A stretch of DNA of 64,000 bases from Dipetalonema caudispina (Eukaryota; Nematoda; Chromadorea; Rhabditida; Onchocercidae), in assembly GCA_013365325.1 (NCBI GenBank), contig JABVXV010000138.1, positions 62,001-126,000 on the forward strand, read 5' to 3'. A program made the position numbers and the translations under genes. The notes beneath the pieces are model-generated. The model saw nothing but the letters and a program-made list of their open reading frames with translations. It did no database searches and was not told the DNA's origin. Position 1 is the first letter of the stretch. The number at the start of each line of letters is the position of its first letter. Shown piece after piece: positions 46,112 through 59,356 of this stretch.

Positions 46112-49100
46112 ATGGCTTCATTTCGTTGTTCGACGGCATTTTTTGGCACATTCACTGCGATCCTGTATTACCGTTATATTATTGTACCACTTATACTTGT
46201 ATTACGGATCGTTGATGCGGTAACATGCCCGTCTGAATCATCCAGTTCCGGTGTTAGCGGTAGTGGCGGTGGTGGCAGTGGTTTGAATAAACCAGCAGCA
46301 ATTGCCAAACGGAAAGTATGTCCAGATTTCAAGGATAATGAAGATGAAAAATATTGCTGTCCATCTCATATTATCCCCGGAAGTTACTACTGCTGCTCCC
46401 AGGAGCATCTCTATAAGATTGAAGCCGAGCAGGCAGCTGAAATTAGGCGACAGTTCATCAAGAAGTTAGTTTTTTTTTTCTTTTTTTCCTTTCTTCTCAT
46501 GCTTTGCTTTCTTAGGTTTCCTTTTGTTAAATTTAGGATACAAAATTTCGTTTCCTGTTAATTATCTTTTCCATATCTTTCCTTCTTCCTCTCTTCTAAC
46601 TGCTAATTACTATTACTCATCATTACATGTGATCCGGTTTCTCTTCCTCTCTTCTCCCCGTTCCTGTAATTTTCATGTCGTATTTTCTATTCTTTCATTT
46701 CCTGTCCAACCCGAATCATTACGGAGGATGCAAATGTAAGTTAAAAAAAAAAAAAAAAAAAAAAAAGACATCTCTGTTGATTATTACGACCGCTCTGAGG
46801 AATGTTACTTGGTGTGTTGATGCTTATATCATTGCTACTACTGCTTTTGATGACGATGATGATGGTGCTAACCTAGCCTGAAGTAAATTAGGCTATGCCT
46901 GAAAAAGCCTTATACTTCCTTACTTTTGAGCGGATGCCCTTTTCCTGATGTCTCCCTTTTCAGGATGAATAATGTTACCATTGAAAAGAGAGATTCGAGG
47001 AATAATTGAGTTACATTGATGACATAGCAATCTCTTTCTCTCTTTCCATCTTTTCTCTTCCATAAAAATATCATATCGATGTTGCATGCTAATTTACCGA
47101 TTGTTCAATAACCGTTGATCCTTTTACCATTTAATTTAATCAGAACATAAACAACCAACCGTCATGGAACTAAATTATACGTAAATTCATTATGAATTGT
47201 TTTTTTTTTCTTTTCCTTTGTTTAAATCAAATTAATATTGCAAAAAATTTCATCGATAATAATTAGTTTATGATTGAGTAATAATTAAACTACGAAATTC
47301 AAAAACATTCTATAGTCATACTATAATTTTAGATTTATTTTCGTTCTTTTTTTTTTTCTGAGTTTTAATCAAATCGTTTTGAAAATCTAAGAGTCGCACT
47401 ATGTTGGGACATTTGCACAAAAGTAATTAAATCTTAGTGTAACTCTTGTTTAGTAATAGCTTCATCATTACACACGAAGTAGAAAAGGAAAGAGTGGGCA
47501 TGTTGGAAATGTAGTTAAAGCTGTGTTTAAAGCTGAATAAGACTTTTGTTCCTGCTAGTAAGTTTTTAGGAAAATTAAATAGAGTTTGGAAAATTACTTG
47601 TTAATGAATTTTCATTGACCATTTAAATCTTGACATATGGAATTCTCAGTTGTCAATTAACAATAGTTTATAATAGTAATCTTATCGGCTGATAATATAT
47701 ATAGATGGATAGATATTACTTTTTAGAAAGGATGACATTACTGAATAACCGTAAAGTCTGATGTAAACTTCAAAATAGTGGAGTATATTTCCGGAAAAGG
47801 ATAAATGGAACAGTTTAATTTTCCCTATCATGTATCACTTTTTAGTTGGACATGCTATGGTTATGTCGAGTAATATAATAGTATGATCTCGTATTGATGC
47901 TATTATTATTTTTCAAAAGTACAAAATTCCACTGGCATTCAAAAAATTCTGAAACTCTTCATTCAATTTTAGAGATGGCTTCCTTCAGCTTTAGCATTTA
48001 TGTCAGTCATTTCTGGAACAGATCAAAAACAAAAAAGTGCTCTTTTTGTTATCTTGTGGAAATTTTTTAATGATCATGAAATAGCGAGCACATAGTTATC
48101 AGTAATAGTAAACTGAAAATAAATGTGAAATTTGATAGTGATTTGGAAATTGATCCATTATGTACTATTTGAAATTTAGGAGAATGAGTTATTCAGATAT
48201 TCCATTGATCCTCCTATTTGAAATTCCATCTTTTTTTGCTTAAAATGTTGGATGTTTTTTGAAGGCTACAAGATCAAATAGCCAGACAAATGTTGCAATT
48301 AAGTGAGATTTATTTATTCAAGAGAAGGAAACTGAAAAGAGAGAGAGAGAGAGAGAAGGGGAGAAATGAAATGAAACTTTACGGTACATTCGAATAATAC
48401 TGATTTAGGTTGATTATTTTTTGATATACAAATTAAATAATTGTATTCCAAACTGCTTGTTCGTTCATTTAGTGATTGTAGAATGGATGATAGTCATCAG
48501 TTGAATCTTTTTCGTTGATGTCACTGCAGCTATTTTAATGAGGATAGCATTGATTTCAGTGAATTATCCATCAGATAGACTTTTTGCTGATTACCTTCCG
48601 TTCTGATCTGTATGTTTCTTTCTGATATTTTTATAAAAGGAAAGTTTAGTTGTGACTGAAATATTAATTGTGTATGATTGGAGGATGGAAATGTAAATGC
48701 AAGAAGGATACATAAAAGGAAAAAGGAAAAAGATGATGGCGATTTGTCGTTAAAGCACTTAAGCGTTGCTATTCAAAGTGCTTGTTTATACACTATAGCA
48801 TTTTATAGCTAACATCGTAAGCATATTCTGATAAAGAAGAGTAATTTTGAACAAATTAGCAACTCAAAAATTTGTAAGTCTTCATCTCTTCCTTTTTTAC
48901 ATCCTTTCATTCTTTCCTCCTACATTCATTCTTCTCGTCCGATCCGGAAATTCAGGCATCGTGTTAGAATTATCCTAAAATAGGCATATGGAAGAAATGA
49001 GAAATACTTGAATTTCTTGAAGAGAATCTAGACATTTTCTTCAAATTTCATTTATGCAAGTTTAATGCGCACATGCTTCGTTAGAATAAAAATATAATTC

Positions 49101-52100
49101 CAAAAGTGGATTTAACTTGCAAAATTTCAAATCTCAGTATTCTGTGGGAATTTCTAACACTTAATATTTTCGAATTTCCATAAAAAGGCCATTGTTTTTT
49201 TTAATCTAAAATTCCTAAGTGAAGTAAGAGTATCACTTTATTTTAACTCAGAACTGTAGTATGATATTTATAGTGCTTTTGCATTTAAGAAAATATAATT
49301 AGCATTATTAGTCATCATCATCATCTCTTATATCCTGAAATACACAGCATACAGTTTGTAAATGCAGCAATCTTGGTGATATAATAATTGTTTTAAAAGC
49401 AATTGTTTACTTTCTGAATAAATTATGTCTTATATATGCATTAATTACTTTCCTTTATCCTAAATTGGCAACTACAAATATTGCTCATTAAAAAATCACC
49501 CGATCGATATATATATGACTGTGGTCTTAGAATACAACTAATGGATTTACGAATATTCAGATATCCCTCGGAATTTCCTCCATGACTTACTTATCTTTTT
49601 GACGAAACAATGCAGTAATTCGTTCTATAGTTTTTCGAGTCAAAATATAAATGTTATATTCACGTCCTTAATGAAAAAATTGTTTTAGACAAAAAGAAGT
49701 TTTTTTTTTTTTTTTTTCTGTTTTTAAAACTTACGATATTACGAGATGATTGGAATTATTCTGAATTATAGATGAACGATGATGGGTGGGAAACAGATTT
49801 GATCTTATGTTTTTGATACTTTATCGCTTATGATTGTCATGTTACTCTTTTAAATAAAATTTAAGACTGCGGAAAAAAGACACCTGTTGTTGTAATGTCA
49901 TATTCCCATGTCCATATACTTTGGCAATATTTCAAAGTAGTATTAACAGTCAGATGTCATTTCAAAAATAAATATTGTCTTAGTATGAATCTTTTATAAT
50001 GAGTGTCCCATAAACTTTTATGATTTTATACAGTAATTTCTTCTTCCCTTTCTTTCTTTTCTCTCTCTCTCTCTCTCCCTCTCTCTAACAATAATCTCAC
50101 TTTTTTTCATTGAAAATGAAAATTGATTGTTAAATTTTGGTTGATTGTGGGAAAGTAATGCTACTGTGATAGTTGGTAGGGTTCATGAATTTTGCAATAA
50201 AATTATGAGCTTTCTTGTTTTTTGCTCCGTAAAATTAGAAAAATCCGTTGAATGTGGTACTCAATAAAATCGTCATCGTTTCAGTAGCAATATTCTCGAA
50301 TGAGTCCTCTTAGTTCATTCATCGGTTTGAATTATTGCTTTTTTTCATTTAAAATATTTTAACAGTCACGCAATAACTAATAGAATTTCATAAATATTTT
50401 TTGAAAAAAAACTTTTTTTCTTACATCATTTCTACTCCTTCTTTTACCAATTTTGGAGTCTTTTTATCAGAATGCATAACATGATGGAAAAAAATTATAA
50501 ATCAAATTTTGACTAAAACATTTTGACAGCTTCTAGATGGATATCTGTTCCGCGGAAAACGTTTAAGAATTGTATAAAATCCTAAAGTTTTCGTGTAATT
50601 CATAAAACAACAGTGAAGTTTCAATCGTCATTTCAGCATGAAAAAATTTTTTTTAATTATTTTTAAAAACAAAATTTCAAGCATTATTTTAGCATGTTGA
50701 TGAAATTTGTGCAAATAGTTATTTTGTTGTTACAGTCATTATTCGCTATGCCTAAAAATCTCATGATGCAAAATGTTTAGCCTTTGCAAGCAATCTTGAA
50801 AGTTATAAGAGTTGAGTTTGAAGAATCAACATAATTAATTATGTCCTTACTGTTTATAATACATTTTCTTATATCTATAAGGATTATTGTTTATTTATTT
50901 TAGGGTTCATTATTTGCAATATCTAGAAGTATTTACCTCACTGATGTGGTAATTAATTTTTATTCCAATAGGTTAATCAGGAATGGGTAGTAGCAATGTT
51001 ATTAAGGATAGTGACGGCAGTAACAACTTCGATAATGCAACAAAACATGAGTGGTGATAACAGCGACAACAAAAGCAATTACACCTGTTTGTCTGTGAGG
51101 TAAAAATATAATCACTAAGCAGCCATAACAAGAACAACAGCAACAATAACAATAACGATTATGGTAATGATAATATTATGTCAATAATAATACATACAAT
51201 ATGACAAAAGGCATGTTTAGATTGTTAATATAATCACCGTCATCATCATTAGCATCATTTTCAGATACATTATTGTTAATCTGGCTGAATATCCTGCATG
51301 GTAGAAATTTAATTATTAAGGCATCAGTGAGATGTTACGGCTTCATTTGTCATTCCGCTCTGTTTGTGAGTTAATTAAGTAGCATAATGAGGCGAAGGTT
51401 TTTTTCTACTCTATGTGAAGATTAGCCTGACATGCGAAAGGAAATTAAGATGAAATAAGGGAATATACTGTGGATTAATTTGTCAACTAAGTTCCATTCA
51501 AGAAGTTGAGAAAATGGATCTTTGTTTACTATTGTTATACCATATCGTTGTGTATTGTTAAGTTATTGTGATGAACTTTGCCAAACATTTGCAACAGATT
51601 TTTGGTATTGAGAATTTCCGCATGTAGTTCCAGTTTAAAAGTACAACTTCAAGAAATGGCTTTCTATGGATTAAATTGGTTTAATTTTTGTTCCTCCTAT
51701 AATCCATAAATTTACTCCCGGATTCCCAATTAGCCAGCACTTTTCTCTTCTTTGTACTGAACCCACCATTCTTTTCTTTTTTTTTGGGTCACACATTTTT
51801 AAATGTGTAAATTATCGAGCCAGATAAGATGAAGTACAGCTGTTTTCAAAATGATGTATAGTTTGTTCTCCTCTTTTAACAGAGAGAAGTCATATTAGCA
51901 TAAAGCAAACCGAAAATAAAGTTAAATTAAATGTCAAATTTCTTAAGAGAACAAACTATTCATTTCGACTAATTAGTCGTCGAAATTTACTAAATTTTGT
52001 CCTAATAATATCAATCTCTTTTGATAGATACTCTTTGGATAACATCATATGCAATTTTATTATATGTCAGATTACCAAGGTTAAATTTTCTGACTGATTA

Positions 52101-55100
52101 AATTGTAGTATTAGAGGTTTGTGATAAAATAGAATGAGAAATGACAGTGCTAATCTTAGACGTTTCAATCATTAACCATTTTCATAATAGACAATAACTC
52201 AGAGATAGATCGGAACATCGATAAACTAAGTGATGAAATTTTGAATAATTTCTTTTTCCTTATGGACGTAAAAATAGATGTTTGATTCTATTGCGTTATT
52301 TTCAATCTGTAGACATAAAATAGATTAATGATATATTGTAAAATGGCAATGAAATGAGGATATCTCTTGAACCCATAGCTATAAAAGCTGCTTAATAATT
52401 TTCCAAAAGATATGTATAACATTTTTAAATTATGTAAAAATTCTGTTAAAATAGCATGAAAGTTAGAATGATGTTGAAGGAACTGTTTTATTTCTCAGAT
52501 ATCGTCATTTTTTGTAATTGTTATTTTGCTTGATTTTAGTAAGCTTGGCATCACAGATTATTTGAGCTGTCTAAAATTTATTATTCCGACCTTTGATTTT
52601 TGGGAATGATATCAAAATTGGTTAAAAATTTAAATAGATAGAAATTCATTGGAGGTTAAACTTTCTATCATAGACAGTTTGGATGATTGTCGCAAATATT
52701 TTTATTAATAAGGTCAAAAAGAGGGTAGGAGAAACAAAGAGGAAGAAAGAGAAGTTGAGATGTTACTTCATTTTTTTTACCTTGAATTTTGAAAAGTTAT
52801 TTCAATCTTAACCTTCCTCAATGAATTTATTTTTTACCTAATTTTTAATTATTTCAGCTACCTCGCTGTCATTATAGTTGGCGTAATTGGTGCACTCATA
52901 CTGTTGGCGGTAATGACGATGTGCCTTTGTAAAAATCTTTCATTTTGTCCCATGAATGCTGCTAAATCAAGTAAATCTTTTTTGTTCTCTTTCAAATTTT
53001 AAACAATGCGTTTAAGTAAAGTTGTTAATTTAAATTTAATAGCTTGGATTAATTCATATTTAAAAAATTCTATATTTCCCAGATTTTTTCACTTCTGTTT
53101 TGACGACATAAATTTTTGTATTTTGATTTTCATTCACATTTATCAGAATTTTGCGCTCCATTTTTTTTTTTCAGCATGCTCAACAGCACCGGGGATACAG
53201 CAGCGTTATCGTCCTGTAGATATATTGTCCACAAAACCGGTCACTTATGAAGGTTTTTTTTTCATATCAAGTTTTCATACTTTATCCAAGTTATACTTAT
53301 CCAAATCTTAAACTGTTGATTTAACAAAAATACGTCCATGGGATAAATGATAATTTTGAAGTGCGTGAAAGAAAGATAACGATCCATTTGTCTGTTTCAC
53401 AGCGATTATTTACGACAAAGATTTGTTTGCAAGCATTTTATATAATAATTTTATTATATATATATAGTGAAAATTTAAAAAGAATTTTTAAAAACCATGT
53501 ACATCATTTAGCATCTCTTTGCCAAACTTATTTTTTGACAATTCATGTTTTTTCCCATCCTTTTTTGTGCTGAAAGCTGGGATGCTTTATTTGATTAAAT
53601 TCATAAATATCCCATGGGAGCATAAATTTTGAAGTGTTAGGAAGAGGAAGAATTAAGAGAAGAGGAAAAGGAAAATGAAAGAATGAGCTAATACGAATGG
53701 AAAGCAAAAAAAAAGGGATGAAAAAGTAAGGAAACGACGAAATTTTTGCAAATTTCCCAATGGAATCCTTTTGTTTAAAGCTTGATAAGCTTTAAGCTTT
53801 AAGCTTGAGGTAAAGGGGAAAATTTTCCTTTCTTTTCATCTACTTATTAATTTCTGTGGGCATCACTGAAGTTATCTAAGAGTGTAATGAAAAAAGGAGG
53901 AAGAAAAAATTCATTACAATTATTTTCGATTGAAATCTTCTTGTTTCAGAAAATTCAAATTTTCCCCTTTTTAGCTTTTCGAGCAAAATTGATTGCTCAA
54001 CATCGTCTTTTCCTTTTTTTTCCTTTCTTCTCATCTCTTTGTTTCGTCCCTTTGTTTTTTCTTCTTTTTATCCCAAAAGTTAATTATGCCGTTGCTTCAA
54101 GAAATAGCACAATATTTGTTGCATATCAATGTTGCAGTGTTATAAACTGATGCTTCGTTCAAAATAAAAATAAGAATTAAGTCCAAATTTAAAAATCAAA
54201 TCTAAATCTGAAACATATAACGCTAAACTTTGCTTTTGGATTGTATGTTAACAGAAACTATCTCAAATACAAAGTCAGCTTTAAAAGTTATGATCGGTAA
54301 TTAGTTCGACTTGTTGCTGAACTGTTAAATACAATTCAAACATTTGTCAGGACTGATTTGGCTCTGTCGTTAACTTCTCCCTTCCGACATTATCCTAACA
54401 CAGGATAACCTCGGTTTCTCGGTTGGCTATTTCCCTCCCGTGGCAATTTATGATAAATACCGGGAAATGGTGCCATTGAAGACAAAATTCGACATTCATA
54501 TTGCTACACATCACTTCTCTTGCATTACCAAATAATCTATCTTCTAAAATAGACTTAGCTAACTGTTATGAATTTCACTCTATTCAAGACTTCTAAAAAT
54601 AAAAAAATCTTTTTTAATTTTAACAGATGAAATTTGAAGTGTTGATGTTTTCATTGCCAACTAATCACATTGAAGTATGTGAGTGTATATAAAAATATCT
54701 ATGACTTAGCCTCTGAACTTTTGTCTCAGTTTGTTGAAGTTTTTAATAAGATACACGTCTTGGTCGATTATATATATTAGTCGTGAAGCCATCCATCCAG
54801 ACATTCTTGGACATTATTTTTGCCTGGAGAAATACGAGGAGAATCGATTTAGATGGAAATTTTTACAATTTCATCATAAAAATTAAGAAAAAAAAATTGA
54901 TAATGGTTAATGGATATAAATTTAGGGGATTTTTATAGTTTTAATATGAAGACTAGTAAAAGAGTTTCTATTTCTATTATTTCCAGTTTGAACCTTATTC
55001 TTCAGGAAATGATGAGAGATTTCGGAATAATTTCAGGTGAGAAACAGGAACACATTCTAAAAAGAAGCATGCATATAAGGTCCAAGAAATTCTGCAAATT

Positions 55101-57188
55101 TTCCTGTAATAAATGAATGCAATGAAAGTAATGAACATAGAATATTTCAATCTCAGGATCTAAGTAGGAAGGGATAAATTTCAAGGATGCAAAAGGAAGG
55201 AAGGTTGAAGGTCTCTAGGGAGGTTAACAGGGAAAATCTGCTGTCAATCCGAGCTCTATGTCTACAATGTGTTTTCCGGCTTGCCACAAATTGAATATTC
55301 TTTCGGAGACATTTGCAGATAAATAGTTCGTGATTGCCACAGCATAAATAATGAAATTCGCAGTAACAGAATAAGATTCCGACTTCGTTTTTCTCTCTTG
55401 GGATAGTAGGATGATAGTTGAAGGAAGCATTCAAACTACCCTGTAATACTCTTACTCTCTTTCAATTTCCGGAACACTTAATTCTTTTACAAGAAACAAG
55501 TAAATTCTTTCAACTCGTGTAGAGCTATGAAATCTTAATCCAAACAATCTAAGAAGTTTCAATGAAAGTATGGAAGGATTTATACACATAATGCTTGTAG
55601 TAAAGAATATTAAATACATTTCAAGTTTTATTCCTCACCATTTAATGCTTCTATGAAATTCATTTAAGTTTACCCGTAGTACTCAAGCACTGTCACTTTG
55701 ATATTTCGATAAGATGACCAAGTATTACTGAATTTTGTGAATACAAAATGAGAACATATTTTCGATGGGAATTGCAAACAAGTTAAGAATGTATTGTTTC
55801 TTATGTGCAGTTGATTTGATAATCATTTTATTTATTTTGCCATTTGTCTGCTTCTCGAGATATATTTCTGAAGTCTTTGATATGATTAAAATTGCTTTTG
55901 CATAAAGGAAAAGTTTTAAAAGTCCAAAAGTTAGCAAACAGACTTTCCGACAGTTTTTATCAGCCTAAATTTAACATTCACACTAAATGTCATAAATTAT
56001 TTGAAAATGAGTGCTTCGAAGAGCATAGGAACTGCTATACCTGAGTGTAACAAAGTTATTCATGAAGCAAATGAATATATAGGTAATGAAAAACTACGGT
56101 AACTGTTAAGCTGAAAGTTGCAATGTTGCAGTCAATGATAACTTTTGCATTGTATTAAATTGATTGTTTCTTTTTTAATTTCAAAAATTGCCTATTTTAT
56201 AGGATTTTAATTTTTGTAAGTCCCTGATTGCCCAATAGTAAGATTAGCCATCTCTTAAAAGCTTATTTTAGTTTCAGTGAATTCGTAGATTAATTAAAAT
56301 CTATTTTTTTTTTCATGGTTATAATTCTTGTTGTTCGAATGAATTTATGATTTAGATGAAGTTCTCTTTTTTTTTTTTTTGTATCTCATTTTAGATACTA
56401 AAAGTTTGCCATTGATGAAGAATTTCGCTTGATTTAGCATAAAGATCGAAATTTAATATTCACAAGCGTAGCACCAATAACCACTAATTATGAACATAGA
56501 TTTGATGAACAATATTCGGTCCTTATTAACTAAACACTTGGAGAAGTTTGAAATTTAAAACGAAATATAGACAACAAGTCAAGTTGCACTTTTTAACTTT
56601 CAAATTCCTTATTCTATTGTATCTGTATAAGTGAAAAAAAAAAATATATGCGAAAAGCAAACCGCTTTTGAGTAATATTTCTTCGTTTTACTCCGTTATC
56701 TCGAGAAACGGGTATGACACAATTTGTATCACTTATTGGAAAACAGTTCAGAAGACTAAAAGTGTCAAATCTTCCCTTTTGATTTATACATTTGCAAAAT
56801 TGAGGATAATTTTTATACTCAGTCAAAGAAATATTATGCTTCCAGTAGAATATCTAATTTTTGTATCAATCTCAATTTATTTCAATAAAATTGCAAACAA
56901 AAATACTTGAAATGATAATGAATAGTTTGTTTATTCACCTATATGATGTCGCTAAAAGTATTTTAGGTGTCATTTTGTCAACTGTAAAAGTTTTGAACTT
57001 ATCGTACCATTTTAAATTTATATTCCTTTTTCAAATAATCATCGCATTTGTTTATTCGTATTTTCAAAATTTCAGCTCCACCACCATATGAAAATTCGCT
57101 AGATGATGATCCACAACGAAGAAATGATTGGCATTGTTTATTGGAAAATCAAGTTAACGATACAAGGCAAGACGGGGCCATATTCTAG
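46112..57188 (+). CDS. Shisa-like cysteine-rich single-span membrane protein with PPPY motif
   Basis: Four exons, 46112-46464, 52858-52970, 53175-53252 and 57076-57188, keep phase throughout and give 218 residues. Residues 1-37 form a hydrophobic signal peptide ending near RIVDA. The ectodomain has a Ser/Gly linker and then VCPDF, KYCCPSH and GSYYCCSQEH, the paired-Cys pattern (CP..YCC..YCCS) of the Shisa/WBP1-VOPP1 group. One span, LAVIIVGVIGALILLAVMTM, is followed by CLCKN, a juxtamembrane Cys cluster. The cytoplasmic tail carries YEAPPPYENS, a PPxY motif known to bind WW domains such as those of NEDD4-family ligases. Known relatives act as endosomal/ER adaptors or modulate receptors; which role applies here cannot be read from sequence. 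The first two exons are separated by a 6.4-kb intron and the last two by a 3.8-kb intron. Topology and family are well supported, precise orthology is not. Confidence 0.85.
46465..52857 (+). other. 6.4-kb intron 1 of the Shisa-like gene
   Basis: AT-rich throughout, with no internal coding evidence on either strand. It contains poly-A/T runs, a (GA)n tract at 48339-48356, a CT tract near 50058-50088 and the trinucleotide tract at 51000-51180. GTTAGT and ATTTCAG mark its ends. Confidence 0.6.
51000..51180. repeat. Degenerate AAC/AAT trinucleotide tract
   Basis: Interrupted AAC, AAT and CAA triplets run for about 180 bp inside the intron. Stops interrupt every frame, so it is read as a decayed microsatellite. 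Confidence 0.55.
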
Positions 57189-57314
57189 TGATCAGGGCAT
57201 TCTCCAATCTTTTTTTTTTTTTTCTTCGTTTGCTAGGTTTTTTCATTTTTCTACTTTCTTCCCATGTTAATAGCATCTTTTTTTCTAAAAAAGAAATTTT
57301 TGTTTTCCAAATTA

Positions 57315-57335
57315 AATAAAATTACATGAAATAAA
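57315..57335 (+). terminator. Polyadenylation signals of the Shisa-like gene
   Basis: Two AATAAA hexamers at 57315 and 57330 lie about 130 nt after the stop codon, a normal 3' UTR distance. Confidence 0.55.
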
Positions 57336-59356
57336 ATGCAAATATTATTTGTTTTACTATCAAATGCTTAAAAATTTAGCTGAAAAATTAAACATCTCTT
57401 TTTATTTCGCTGCGGATGTTGCTTTATTGAAATTTTTAATATTTTCCATACTTTTGTACCATAATTTTTTTTTTATGTCCAATGGTGCTTAAATGCTTAC
57501 TAAAAAATTTTTCCAACAGTTGTTGATTGGTTGCCACGTTTTATTTTTTAGTGCTATATATATATACATATACATATATATAACAAATGCTTTTTGCTAT
57601 CATCCAAAAAATTTTTTCGGGTAAATTTAAAAATGAATGAATTATCAAAGTATTTTTTAACTCACCTTTTTTCCTTTTTTTTTTTTTTTTTCTCTCGATT
57701 TTTCTATGTAGTTTACCTGATATTATAATATTTTGCTTGCTATATTCGTAATTAAAAAAGAAAAAAAAAACGACAATGTAAGAGGAATTTTTAGGGGTTA
57801 GAAAATCTTGACAGTAGAATGTCGTTTACAGAAGATTAAAGGATAACGTTATACTTTTAAAATGGAACACAGATAAAAGTAACTGCCTAGAACTACTTTA
57901 TTTACAACTTTTCATTTTTTAAATTTCCGAAAATTTCTATTGAAAATATCACGTTATCAGAATTTTGGGATAAGGAAAGGAGGGGAAAAAAATGTTTTGA
58001 ACTTTGAATAAACATAAAATTTGTGAGCAAGTCAATTTTCTTTTAATTTTTCATCACAGAAGCAAAATTAGGCAAAGGGTTGGTACCAGAAACCGTTTCA
58101 GTTGCAGTGTGATACATTTAAATAAAGGAAAAAAAAAAAGAAAAAGAAAAGGTACATTTATTTGTATGAATTTTAATGCCTTATACAAAAAATTGGTTGT
58201 ATGTACAATAATATACCATCCATTTTCTCTTATTTTAATATTTGCGTTTACGTACGTCCATTCATCCATTTCTATATTCCGTGTTTTTGGTAATGTTTAT
58301 CCATAATGTAAAATAACATATCTGGAATTTATGTTGAAAATCATAGAAATCAGTAATTGTTTTACTGATGATAGAATAAGCAAAATTTGTATCATTATCA
58401 CCATTTTCTTCTTTTTAAGATGAGAGAAACTGGGAAAAGACGGAATTATTTTCAATTTTAACTTATTGCAATAAAAGAGAACAGTATGATATGCGAAAAA
58501 TAAAACAGAAAAGAGGAAAATGTTGCCGGAATGTTTAGAAAAACTAAGGTTACATGAAGTTGATAAACTATAATTGAAGGAATGGTTTATTAACATTACT
58601 ACAAACAAAGAGATAAGAAATAAGTAGAAGAAGGAGAAGAAAGCAAGCTAAATTAATTGAAGTAATTGATTCCAGATATGGTTAGGATTTGATGACATTT
58701 GCTGAATCAACATCTGTTATGGATAATGCATGTTGTTGCGAAATTTGTAACAAAATTTCGATTAAATTTATCAAAATTTAATGAATTATGCATAATAAAC
58801 AGGGAAAAAGGTTACTGTAAATGATATAAGCGCTAGAAAGGCACAGTGGAATACAGCATGAAAGACAATGTGATAGGAAAGTTCGAAATCGATCAACTTC
58901 CTTCGATCTTTAACGTGAACATACGTAAGGAATGGTTGTTTGTAAAAGTGTTTAAGATTATGAGAGATTTAAGCTGATTAATAAATACAGTGACATATGT
59001 GATTACAACAATTCAAATATTTGTATAAAAACGTTCAGCTTTAATTTTCTTCTTAAAAGGATATGCTTGAATTTGTGATGAAGCTTTCTGCAATTGACTG
59101 CTTTTGTAAAACGTATCAAATTACGTTTTCGCTTTCTGGAACATCGTAGAAGATGGTTTGGTGAAAATAGAACAAGACGTAAACGACGTTTATCACGTTA
59201 GCAAAACGTTAACCTTTTGCTCAACGTGATACAGCTCAAGTATTTACGAATGAATTCGACTTGCTCGTATCAATAACAGGTAGTACTGACATTAATATAT
59301 TCTTAATTAGCGAGAGCAATAAATTAAAATCTCAAGCAATTGACAAACTGAAATGA
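57336..59356. other. Intergenic between convergent Shisa-like and atlastin genes
   Basis: AT-rich, no gene seen. The frames near 58.0-58.6 kb overlap on both strands and lack domains. The end nearest the atlastin stop, 59100-59235, is less AT-rich and holds several ACGTT motifs and inverted repeats. Confidence 0.5.
59192..59230. repeat. Long imperfect hairpin with ACGTT arms
   Basis: ATCACGTTAGCAAAA (59192-59206) is matched by TTTTGCTCAACGTGAT (59215-59230) with a single extra base, around an 8-nt loop. It lies 127 nt beyond the atlastin stop, so it may be in that gene's 3' UTR. Confidence 0.75.
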
